From assembly GCA_002789615.1 (NCBI GenBank), contig PFTO01000087.1, positions 7,084 to 12,791 on the forward strand: a stretch of 5,708 nt of DNA, read 5' to 3'. The stretch's first letter is position 1. Each line of letters opens with the position of its first letter. Source of the stretch: Acidobacteria bacterium CG_4_9_14_3_um_filter_49_7. GTDB lineage: Bacteria; Acidobacteriota; Holophagae; Thermotomaculales; Thermotomaculaceae. This document shows, piece by piece, positions 1-5,708 of the stretch. The position numbers and the translations under genes are program-made. Under the pieces are notes generated by a model. It worked only from the letters and a program-made list of their open reading frames with translations, had not been told where the DNA came from and ran no database searches.

Positions 1-1822
1 TGGAGCTGTGAAGGTTACCCCGGCCCATGACCCCAACGATTACGAGTGCGGAAACCGCCACAAACTTAAGACCATCACCGTGATTGACAAACACGGCAAC
101 ATGACAAAGGCTGCAGGCGATTTTGCAGAAATGGATCGTTTCAAAGCGAGAAAAGCCGTAGTGGAACGCATGGAATCCCTGAACCTCATTGAAAAAATCG
201 AAAAACACGCCCACGCTGTGGGGGAATGTGACCGATGCGCCACCATCATTGAGCCTGCTATCTCCACCCAGTGGTTTGTTAAAATCAAACCCCTGGCGGA
301 ACCGGCCCTGAAGGCGGTGCAGGACGGTGATATCCGTTTTGTGCCGGAGAAATGGGTCAAAACCTACTATGAATGGATGAAGAATATCCACGACTGGTGT
401 ATTTCCCGCCAGCTCTGGTGGGGACACCGGATTCCGGCCTGGCACTGCTCCGACTGCGGTTGCACCACTGTTTCGGAAACAGACCCCACTGCATGTAAAA
501 AATGCGGATCCACTCAGATTCAACAGGACCCGGATGTGCTGGATACCTGGTTTTCTTCCGGACTCTGGCCCTTTTCCACCCTCGGCTGGCCTGATGAAAC
601 AGATGAATTGAAGACCTTTTACCCAACATCTGTGCTGTTGACAGGATTTGACATCCTCTTCTTCTGGGTCGCACGGATGATTATGATGGGATTGAAATTC
701 ATGGGAGATGTCCCCTTCAGGACCGTGTACTTCAATGCGCTGGTTCGGGACGAACACGGCAGCAAGATGTCCAAGTCAAGGGGAAATGTCATTGATCCAT
801 TGACCGTAATGGAGCAGTTTGGAACCGATGCCCTGCGGTTTACCCTGTCCATCATGGCTGTTCCAGGCACCGACATTTCATTATCTGAAAAACGACTGGA
901 AGGGTACCGGGCCTTCTGCAACAAAATCTGGAACGCCACCCGGTTCGTATTGATGAACATTGACGAAGATCAGGAAACCGGTAATATTGACTACAACCAA
1001 TTGTCACTCTCAGACAGATGGATTCTGTCCCGTCTGTCCCGGCTTATCGAGTCCGTGGACAAGCATATCGAAGAATTTCGTTTCCACGAAGCAGCCAATC
1101 AACTTTATCACTTTCTCTGGGGCGAATTCTGCGACTGGTACATTGAAGCATCCAAACCCAGGCTTATGGATGGGGATGAACAGGTAAAAGGACTGCTGGT
1201 TCAGATTCTGACCCGGATCCTGAAACTTCTGCATCCTTTCATGCCATATATCACTGAAGAGATCTACCAGAAACTGCCCAACCATGGAGAAAGTATTACC
1301 ATTGAGTCTTTTCCGGTAGCCCGGCAGGACTGGCTCGATGAAGAAGCGGAAGCCGAATTCAGCCTGCTGATGGAACTGGTTTCCCGGATCCGCAACATCC
1401 GTGCGGAAAAAAATATCCCCCCCTCCAGGAAAGTGGAGGTGGAAATCCTTGCACTGTCAGATGAAGCCAAAACACTTATCACGGAGCAGGAAACACTGGT
1501 CTCATTCCTTGCCGGAACATCCAGACTGGAACTGGTTTCAGCCTTTGATGAAAATGCCATGTACAGTAAGGCTGCTGCCACTGGGATGGAAATCGGAGTT
1601 TCCCTGGAAAACCTGATGAACAAAGAAGAAGAAAGAGCCCGGATACAAAGGGAGCTGGACAAACTGAAAAATGAAATCGATAAACTGACACGAAAACTGA
1701 ACAACGAAGACTTTCTGTCAAGGGCACCCCGCGGAGTTGTGGAAAAGAATCGGGCAAAATTCAAGGAATTAAAGAAAAAGCAGGAAATTATGCAGGAGGA
1801 GCTGAAAAAACAGGCCAACTGA
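1..1822 (+). CDS. valS: Valyl-tRNA synthetase, C-terminal part (5' end outside window)
   Basis: Class I aminoacyl-tRNA synthetase that charges tRNA-Val in the cytoplasm and edits mischarged Thr. The frame is open from the left edge (first full codon at 2). The GTG at 8 is an internal Val of the family motif GAVKVTPAHDPND, not a start. Visible in order: that editing-domain motif; two Cys pairs of zinc-knuckle type (codons at 446, 455, 494, 503); the signature DVLDTWFSSGLWPFSTLGWP near 533-592; the KMSKS ATP loop at 764-778; a helical anticodon-binding domain with RAEKNIPPSRK near 1400-1434; and a charged C-terminal coiled coil from about 1619 to the end, the tRNA-contacting arm typical of ValRS. 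About 606 codons are present, against roughly 880-950 residues for whole bacterial enzymes, so the HIGH motif and the N-terminus lie upstream. I see no frameshift or missing motif in the visible part. Confidence 0.98.
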   Translation, partial: GAVKVTPAHDPNDYECGNRHKLKTITVIDKHGNMTKAAGDFAEMDRFKARKAVVERMESLNLIEKIEKHAHAVGECDRCATIIEPAISTQWFVKIKPLAEPALKAVQDGDIRFVPEKWVKTYYEWMKNIHDWCISRQLWWGHRIPAWHCSDCGCTTVSETDPTACKKCGSTQIQQDPDVLDTWFSSGLWPFSTLGWPDETDELKTFYPTSVLLTGFDILFFWVARMIMMGLKFMGDVPFRTVYFNALVRDEHGSKMSKSRGNVIDPLTVMEQFGTDALRFTLSIMAVPGTDISLSEKRLEGYRAFCNKIWNATRFVLMNIDEDQETGNIDYNQLSLSDRWILSRLSRLIESVDKHIEEFRFHEAANQLYHFLWGEFCDWYIEASKPRLMDGDEQVKGLLVQILTRILKLLHPFMPYITEEIYQKLPNHGESITIESFPVARQDWLDEEAEAEFSLLMELVSRIRNIRAEKNIPPSRKVEVEILALSDEAKTLITEQETLVSFLAGTSRLELVSAFDENAMYSKAAATGMEIGVSLENLMNKEEERARIQRELDKLKNEIDKLTRKLNNEDFLSRAPRGVVEKNRAKFKELKKKQEIMQEELKKQAN

Positions 1823-1843
1823 ACCCAATCCGCCGCCACTTTC

Positions 1844-1859
1844 GGTGACTTGCGTCACA
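1844..1859. promoter_or_regulatory. Possible CRP/FNR-family operator upstream of ispD
   Basis: The sequence GGTGACTTGCGTCACA fits the CRP half-site pattern TGTGA-N6-TCACA with one mismatch in ten positions. Its core GTGAC-TTGC-GTCAC (1845-1858) is a perfect inverted repeat. The centre at 1851.5 lies about 67-68 bases upstream of the start site predicted from the TATAAT box, within the range used by class I CRP activators. Assignment to a particular regulator is inference. The same bases could form a 5-bp hairpin in RNA just after valS, but no clean T-run follows directly. Confidence 0.35.
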
Positions 1860-1883
1860 TCCTTGCAGTTTTTGTTGTGAAAT

Positions 1884-1912
1884 TTGTTCCGCTTCCCTGA
1901 ATCCGCTATAAT
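1884..1912 (+). promoter_or_regulatory. Sigma70-type promoter for ispD-ispF
   Basis: A perfect -10 box TATAAT lies at 1907-1912, with a weak -35 candidate TTGTTC (three of six consensus bases) at 1884-1889. The spacer is exactly 17 bases. Transcription would start near 1919, giving an untranslated leader of about 36 bases before the ispD ATG. A strong -10 with a poor -35 is the usual profile of an activator-assisted promoter, which fits the palindrome upstream. The region lies in the 133-base gap between valS and ispD. Confidence 0.55.
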
Positions 1913-1940
1913 TAGAGTATAAACAGCTTTCATCTGAAGA

Positions 1941-1947
1941 GGGAGGG
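1941..1947 (+). promoter_or_regulatory. Ribosome binding site of ispD
   Basis: GGGAGGG ends 8 bases before the ATG at 1956. This purine-rich Shine-Dalgarno at ideal spacing fixes the ispD start. Confidence 0.75.
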
Positions 1948-1955
1948 CACAAACC

Positions 1956-2636
1956 ATGCAACCGCCAATTCTGCTGATCATCACAGCGGGTGGAGTAGGA
2001 AAACGGTTTGGTAAACCCTATCCCAAACAACTTGAAATGATTGAAGGTCAGTCCATCCTGAGTCGGACCGCGCTGTTTTTTGAGGCGATTCACCCCACAC
2101 AGGCGATCGTGACCTGTCCGGAGGGATTTGAGAAACAGTTCCAGAAAGATCTGAAAGCTGTTGACTATCCATTGAAAGTCATTTCAGGAGGGGCCTCCCG
2201 ATTTGACTCAGTAAAGAAAGCCATCGATCAGCTGGTGGATGAAACGTATTCATCCGACAGCATCGTCCTGGTCCACGACGGAGTTCGTCCTTTCCTGAGG
2301 CTGGCAACAGTAGAGAGAATTGTCCGGGGAGTTGTGGACACCGGCGCCGCGGCACCCTACGTTCCCATCAGCGGCACGATCCGGCGCCTGAGACGGGAAG
2401 AATTCAGGGAAACTGTGGAGCGGAAAGAGGTTGTGGAAGTCACTACGCCCCAAGGTGCCACGCTGGGCATCCTGGCGCATTGTTTCAACCGCCAGAAGCT
2501 CTCTTTTCCAGATGAAACAACGCTCCTCCACGCCGAGGGAATTCCGGTCCTCCCCATACTGGACTGGCACTTGAATATCAAGATTACCACCCAGGCAGAC
2601 ATGGAAACGGCCCGTGCCCTGTGGTGTATGAGATGA
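1956..2636 (+). CDS. ispD: 2-C-methyl-D-erythritol 4-phosphate cytidylyltransferase (IspD)
   Basis: Cytoplasmic enzyme that joins CTP and MEP to give CDP-ME, the third step of the non-mevalonate isoprenoid pathway. It is 226 residues long, normal for unfused IspD. The N-terminal nucleotide loop reads TAGGVGKRFGKPYPKQ (residues 10-25), with the key Arg17 and Lys24. GGASRFDSV (78-86) and VHDGVRPF (106-113, Asp108 and Arg111) match the CTP and magnesium site. Thr141 corresponds to the MEP-binding Thr. TTPQGA (163-168), PDETTLLHAEG (185-195) and the C-terminal NIKITT (207-212, Lys209) complete the family pattern. One small oddity is that the usual HDAARP reads HDGVRP here; the charged residues are kept, so activity is expected. 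The ATG start is fixed by its Shine-Dalgarno. The stop overlaps the ispF start. Confidence 0.96.
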   Translation: MQPPILLIITAGGVGKRFGKPYPKQLEMIEGQSILSRTALFFEAIHPTQAIVTCPEGFEKQFQKDLKAVDYPLKVISGGASRFDSVKKAIDQLVDETYSSDSIVLVHDGVRPFLRLATVERIVRGVVDTGAAAPYVPISGTIRRLRREEFRETVERKEVVEVTTPQGATLGILAHCFNRQKLSFPDETTLLHAEGIPVLPILDWHLNIKITTQADMETARALWCMR

Positions 2637-3115
2637 GCAATTTCAGAATCGGTCAGGGCATTGATTTTCATCGCTTCCAGCCTGGCCGACGTATGGTGCT
2701 GGGAGGCATTGAGTTCCATGAGCCCTACGGACTGGCTGGCCATTCCGACGCAGATATCGTACTCCACTCCGTGGCGGACGCGGTGCTCGGTGCAGTGGGG
2801 CTGGGGGATATCGGTATGCATTTTCCGGACAACGATTCCCGCTGGAAAGACGCGGATTCCCGGAAACTGCTGGCCGAGGTGGTGGCACTGGCGGCAGAGT
2901 CCGGTTGGGTTGTTGGCAACACGGATGTAACCGTTATCGGCCAGTTGCCAAGAATAGCGGTTCGTCGGGGCGAAATGCAACATTCCATATCGGAAATTCT
3001 GGCAATTACCCCGGACAGGGTTAACATCAAGGCCACTACTACCGAAGCTATGGGGGCCCTTGGCAGGGAAGAAGGCCTTGCCGCATTCGCAATTGTGATA
3101 ATGGTTCCCCGCTGA
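2633..3115 (+). CDS. ispF: 2-C-methyl-D-erythritol 2,4-cyclodiphosphate synthase (IspF)
   Basis: Trimeric cytoplasmic enzyme that cyclises CDP-ME 2-phosphate to MEcPP with release of CMP, the fifth step of the MEP pathway. I choose ATG 2633, which overlaps the ispD stop as ATGA and gives 160 residues, the normal family length; the in-frame GTGs at 2621 and 2624 would add an atypical extension. Metal ligands Asp11 and His13 sit in GQGIDFHRF and His45 in GHSDADIVLHSVADAVLGA. GDIGMHFPD (58-66) and ADSRKLL (74-80) follow. The CDP-binding end reads NIKATTTEAMGALGREEG (131-148). The usual APK/P loop is QLPRIAVRR (104-112), a mild divergence. The Shine-Dalgarno is poor, so translation is probably coupled to ispD. 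Confidence 0.97.
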   Translation: MSNFRIGQGIDFHRFQPGRRMVLGGIEFHEPYGLAGHSDADIVLHSVADAVLGAVGLGDIGMHFPDNDSRWKDADSRKLLAEVVALAAESGWVVGNTDVTVIGQLPRIAVRRGEMQHSISEILAITPDRVNIKATTTEAMGALGREEGLAAFAIVIMVPR

Positions 3116-3169
3116 AACAGTCCCTGTATCTCAATCATTTCAGACCTTGAAAGAGGATAAAAAACACCG

Positions 3170-3196
3170 TTGAAGACCACGTTTATGGTACATTAT
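3170..3196 (+). promoter_or_regulatory. Weak promoter candidate ahead of the FAH-Wzz-GT genes
   Basis: This is the only promoter-like pair I can find in the 106-base gap 3116-3221: TTGAAG (3170-3175) and CATTAT (3191-3196), with a spacer of 15 bases, shorter than ideal. A second TTGAA lies 23 bases upstream, at 3147. A small hairpin TTTCA-GACCT-TGAAA (3138-3152) is AT-rich, has no T-run and is not a convincing terminator, so read-through from ispF remains possible. Confidence 0.22.
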
Positions 3197-3210
3197 TGAG
3201 AAAGAAGAGC

Positions 3211-3217
3211 AAGGAGG
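3211..3217 (+). promoter_or_regulatory. Strong Shine-Dalgarno deciding a GTG start
   Basis: AAGGAGG is a full-consensus ribosome binding site ending 4 bases before GTG 3222. The spacing is slightly short, but it is the only good site near the start of the next gene and supports GTG as the initiator. Confidence 0.7.
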
Positions 3218-3221
3218 CGTT

Positions 3222-3869
3222 GTGGCAAAATTTGATAACGTGCCCTGTCCCACCGTGCAAAATTTATATTTTATTGGGAGGAATTACGTTGAACATATCG
3301 AGGAACTGGGCAATGAGCGGCCGACAGAACCACTCATTTTCACAAAGTCCTTATCCTGCGTGGCAATGAGTGGTGCCAAAATTCCTTATCCCGGACACTC
3401 ACATTCGCTCCATTTTGAGGGAGAAATGGTCTTTGTTCTTAGAGAACATGAAGATTTTAAAAAGGACAACGCAATGATTCTTGCAGGATGTGGGATAGAT
3501 TTTACGGCGCGGGATATTCAGTCTGATCTGAAAAAAAGGGGCTGGCCGTGGTTCACGGCCAAATGTTTTCGCGGTTCAGCTGTATTGAGCAGCAAGTTTA
3601 TCAGTATTCCAATGGACTCCCTGCCCCGCCTTGCTGTGGAGACCTGGATAAACGGAGAAAAACGGCAACATGGCCTGTATACGAAGAAGCTCTTTCCCGT
3701 TCCGATTCTGACAGAATATCTGTCGAAACTGGTGGATATCGGGGAGAACGATGTCCTTTTTACAGGAACTCCCGCCGGTGTCGGTGAAGTTGCCCCAGGA
3801 GACAATATTGAGGTGAGACTTCTCGTTGATGACGAGGTACAGATACAAGTCCAATGTGAGGTGGAATGA
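3222..3869 (+). CDS. FAHD1-like fumarylacetoacetate hydrolase family protein
   Basis: 215-residue single-domain FAH-fold enzyme. The closest pattern I recall is human FAHD1 / E. coli YcgM, for which acylpyruvate hydrolase, oxaloacetate decarboxylase or oxaloacetate tautomerase activity is described. Visible residues by that comparison: GRNYVEHIEEL (19-29) with the catalytic pair His25 and Glu28; metal ligands Glu66 and Glu68 in HFEGE, and Asp93 in GIDFTARDIQ; Gln100; Lys114 in FTAKCF; and TGTPAGVG (181-188). The segment after Lys114 reads RGSAVLSS, where FAHD1 and YcgM have a Cys-Pro pair, so substrate preference may differ. No signal peptide or membrane segment is seen, so it is cytoplasmic. 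GTG start after AAGGAGG. The stop overlaps the Wzz-like gene's first ATG by 4 bases (ATGA), an unusual partner for this enzyme. Family is secure; substrate unknown. Confidence 0.88.
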   Translation: MAKFDNVPCPTVQNLYFIGRNYVEHIEELGNERPTEPLIFTKSLSCVAMSGAKIPYPGHSHSLHFEGEMVFVLREHEDFKKDNAMILAGCGIDFTARDIQSDLKKRGWPWFTAKCFRGSAVLSSKFISIPMDSLPRLAVETWINGEKRQHGLYTKKLFPVPILTEYLSKLVDIGENDVLFTGTPAGVGEVAPGDNIEVRLLVDDEVQIQVQCEVE

Positions 3870-5020
3870 TGGATATTCTGGAATTTCTGACGGTTTTGAA
3901 GGAAAAAATCAAACCAGTTCTCGTGATGATTGTACTGGGAATTCTGGTGGGTGTTCTGGCCTACTTTGTCCTGACTCCGGTCTTTGAAACACGAACCACG
4001 TTCATGATTCTGGAATCCAAACTAATCCGACGAACACTGGAAGGGAAAAAACTGGACATTGATACATATCTGGATTTTGTGGACAATGAGTCTCTCTATC
4101 ATAAGATTTACACAAGTCTGGAAATTCAAAAAAAGTACAATATGGATTTTGAGGAATTTAAGCGTTCATTTGAAGTTACGACTGTTGAAGATACGGCAAT
4201 TATCAAATTGCTGGTAACCTTCCAGGACCCTGAAATCAGTTTTCAGATTGCCAGAATGCTGGGAGACTCCGCATTAACATTGAACCGGCAAGTAATTGAC
4301 GAGGAAGTCCACGCAGGATATCGCTTCAGCGAGGCACAGGTACAGGCTGCATCCAATCAACTGGAAACGGCCCGCAAGGCACTGGATGATTTTCTAGCCG
4401 AACACCCGGTTCCCCGAATGGCAATGGAAGTTGATACCCTGAGAAACCGCATCACCATCGAGGAAACTGGAGAACTGGCTGTTTTCCCACCGATGGAGAG
4501 TGCCGCTGTGGCAACTGATCTGAACCCTCAAATCAGCCAGTCGGGGATGACTCCCAAAGCATTTTCTTCCCTTGCAAGAATACAGGCAGAAATCGCAGAA
4601 GCAGAAGCAAGTCTGGCCGTGGCCAAGGCTGATAATAGAAAATTTGATGCAGATCGCCGCCTGAAAGAACTGAACGTTCAGCTGAAACAAGAGAAACAGA
4701 CATTGGCAAAATTGCACGCTCAATTGCATGAGCTGGAAACGAACTATTATCCACTGAAGTCTCAATATATAGCACTGGAAAGTGAATTCACTTCAGCTCA
4801 AAAAGGATATGAGAAAATTTATCAAACGGGATTGGAATCCCGCATTGAAGTTATTGGTAAAACAAAGGAAATGACCATCATTGATCTGCCGGTAAAGCCG
4901 CAGAAACAAGCTTTTCCTAAATTGATTATCACATTGATAGCCGGGCTTTTTCTGGGTCTCCTGGCTGCTTTTGCCTACTTATCAACGGTGGCGTTCAGTC
5001 GTAATCTGCCGGATGCTTAG
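3866..5020 (+). CDS. Wzz-like chain-length determinant (polysaccharide co-polymerase), no kinase domain
   Basis: Predicted inner-membrane protein of 384 residues with Wzz/PCP topology. There is a short cytoplasmic N-terminus, TM1 at about 17-36, a periplasmic region of about 315 residues, then a proline-rich approach (Pro342, Pro345, Pro351) leading into TM2 at about 352-376 and a short tail. The periplasmic part contains heptad-like helices at about 155-190 and 236-320 (Ala/Glu/Leu/Lys-rich), joined by a Pro/Ser/Thr-rich stretch around 205-233. Such proteins oligomerise and set polymer length with a Wzy or synthase partner. No Walker motifs or C-terminal Tyr cluster are present, so it is not a fused BY-kinase. 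The start is ambiguous: ATG 3866 overlaps the upstream stop, while ATG 3869 sits better behind GAGG (3858-3861), a one-residue difference. The downstream gene overlaps it by 8 bases. Composition is locally much more AT-rich than ispF. Confidence 0.82.
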   Translation: MMDILEFLTVLKEKIKPVLVMIVLGILVGVLAYFVLTPVFETRTTFMILESKLIRRTLEGKKLDIDTYLDFVDNESLYHKIYTSLEIQKKYNMDFEEFKRSFEVTTVEDTAIIKLLVTFQDPEISFQIARMLGDSALTLNRQVIDEEVHAGYRFSEAQVQAASNQLETARKALDDFLAEHPVPRMAMEVDTLRNRITIEETGELAVFPPMESAAVATDLNPQISQSGMTPKAFSSLARIQAEIAEAEASLAVAKADNRKFDADRRLKELNVQLKQEKQTLAKLHAQLHELETNYYPLKSQYIALESEFTSAQKGYEKIYQTGLESRIEVIGKTKEMTIIDLPVKPQKQAFPKLIITLIAGLFLGLLAAFAYLSTVAFSRNLPDA

Positions 5021-5708
5021 CGGATTTTTCAGCCTTTTTGGCGCTGTTTTTATCAGCCGTGCCTGTGTCCATTCAAGCTCGGGTAAACTGCGACTGGTTT
5101 TGTATCTGGGTGCCGCCCCCATGGTCCTTGCAATGGCATTGTATCTCCTTCTGCTATTCTTTCCAGGTATCAGCCCGGGGTCTGCCCGTCTGATTATGGC
5201 TGTCGGATTGATCGCAATCGGAAGCTATTGCCTGTTTCTGGACACCCCCTTGAAGCTTCCAGATTGGGATACGGCTATTTTGATACCACTGGCCATATCC
5301 ATTCCCGCTTTCTTCTTTGTTACACACTACATTTCTTCCTTTGACCCGCTTAATTATTCCTTCATCGGGAAGGAATTTCTCTCAGAAATGTCTGTGCGGG
5401 GGTATCCATTCATATCAGCAAACCATACCGATGGCATCTTTTCCTGGTTTGCTCATCCCCCCATGTTCTCACTGATGCAGACATGGCTTCAACTTGTTCA
5501 TCTGGATTTTCTGGTCCGGTATATTGGCCCATTCTATTATGCACTGGTTAATCTTCTGGTTTTTCAGGTCGTGAAAAAACGATCCGGCCTGATGGTTGCG
5601 ACCTCAGCTGTTCTTATCCTGGCCATAACCCCTCTTTTCGTGAGAACATCCGTCGAAGGCTTCACAACTCCACTTCGCATGTTCTTCTTTATTGGCACGG
5701 CCGTGCTC
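5013..5708 (+). CDS. Multi-pass membrane protein, probable GT-C glycosyltransferase, N-terminal part
   Basis: The frame is open from ATG 5013 to the right edge (232 codons, no stop), so the gene continues outside the window. Hydrophobic segments fall at about 26-50, 56-76, 87-107, 170-187 and 193-210, with a likely further one starting near 221. A large polar loop after the third holds FDPLNYS (110-116) and FAHPPM (146-151). An acidic residue followed by a His/Lys-Pro-Pro motif in an extracytoplasmic loop is typical of ArnT/PMT-type (GT-C, GT39/GT83-like) transferases, which use lipid-linked sugars. EGFTTPLRMF follows at 215-224. The assignment is by motif and topology only; another polytopic polysaccharide protein is possible. 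ATG 5013 overlaps the Wzz-like stop by 8 bases with no clear Shine-Dalgarno, suggesting translational coupling. ATG 5121 is a less likely alternative because it would cut into the first membrane segment. Confidence 0.68.
   Translation, partial: MLSGFFSLFGAVFISRACVHSSSGKLRLVLYLGAAPMVLAMALYLLLLFFPGISPGSARLIMAVGLIAIGSYCLFLDTPLKLPDWDTAILIPLAISIPAFFFVTHYISSFDPLNYSFIGKEFLSEMSVRGYPFISANHTDGIFSWFAHPPMFSLMQTWLQLVHLDFLVRYIGPFYYALVNLLVFQVVKKRSGLMVATSAVLILAITPLFVRTSVEGFTTPLRMFFFIGTAVL

Noticed and set aside
1407..1423. Adjacent A7 and C7 homopolymer runs inside valS, considered as a slippage or phase-variation site
   Set aside because: The runs encode the conserved EKNIPPS motif in frame, and phase variation of an essential synthetase is implausible. 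A sequencing error is also unlikely because the frame stays intact.
1264..1839. A 191-residue antisense reading frame across the end of valS, rich in Ser and Phe
   Set aside because: It lies opposite strongly conserved valS coding sequence. The Ser/Phe richness is what Glu/Lys/Arg codons give on the reverse strand, and no family is recognisable.
1845..1880. A GTGAC-TTGC-GTCAC hairpin followed by a T-rich stretch, considered as the valS terminator
   Set aside because: The stem is only 5 bp, and the T-rich stretch begins about 10 bases later with G interruptions, so it is a poor intrinsic terminator. A protein-binding palindrome fits better.
2357..2983. A 208-residue antisense frame spanning the ispD-ispF junction
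   Set aside because: It is a shadow of two well-supported genes, with no recognisable motif and no good ribosome binding site.
3138..3152. A TTTCA-GACCT-TGAAA hairpin after ispF, considered as a terminator
   Set aside because: It is a short AT-rich stem with no downstream T-run, so no termination can be claimed.
2725..3180. A 151-residue antisense frame over ispF and part of the following gap
   Set aside because: Most of it is a complement of ispF. The Ser/Ala/Thr-rich composition is a by-product of the high-GC gene on the other strand.
1..5708. tRNA, rRNA, CRISPR, insertion sequence, attachment site or riboswitch
   Set aside because: I read both strands and found no cloverleaf, repeat-spacer array, transposase motif or terminal inverted repeat. 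The intergenic spaces, 133 and 106 bases, are too short for most riboswitches and show no recognisable one.

Overview
The window reads as ordinary bacterial chromosome, with all genes on the + strand. It holds six protein-coding genes, the first cut by the left edge and the last by the right edge. I see no rRNA, tRNA, CRISPR array, transposase or long repeat. Unfused ispD and ispF, a Wzz-type inner-membrane protein and roughly 50% GC suggest a Gram-negative bacterium. A member of the Desulfobacterota (deltaproteobacteria) is my best guess, but this is inference from gene style and order, not from a marker gene.

Layout. (1) 1-1822: the C-terminal two thirds of valyl-tRNA synthetase (valS), including the KMSKS loop, zinc-type Cys pairs, anticodon-binding domain and C-terminal coiled-coil arm. 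(2) 1823-1955: an intergenic region with a good sigma70-type promoter (perfect TATAAT) and, upstream of it, a palindrome resembling a CRP/FNR-family site. (3) 1956-3115: ispD and ispF, overlapping by ATGA, which encode two steps of the MEP isoprenoid pathway. (4) 3116-3221: a short gap with only a weak promoter candidate, ending in a strong Shine-Dalgarno. (5) 3222-5708: three overlapping genes. These are a FAHD1-like fumarylacetoacetate-hydrolase-family enzyme, a Wzz-like polysaccharide co-polymerase without a kinase domain, and the start of a multi-pass membrane protein that looks like a GT-C glycosyltransferase.

How the genes fit together. The left half is housekeeping: translation, then isoprenoid precursor synthesis. 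The right half begins what is probably a surface-polysaccharide locus, since isoprenoid lipid carriers, chain-length control and membrane glycosyltransfer are linked processes. The unexpected member is the FAH-family hydrolase/tautomerase, tightly coupled to the Wzz-like gene. Base composition drops sharply from ispF into the Wzz-like gene, consistent with a core/accessory boundary near 3116-3221. The FAH-Wzz-GT-C arrangement is the most worthwhile lead here. Nothing in the window proves a wholly new system.
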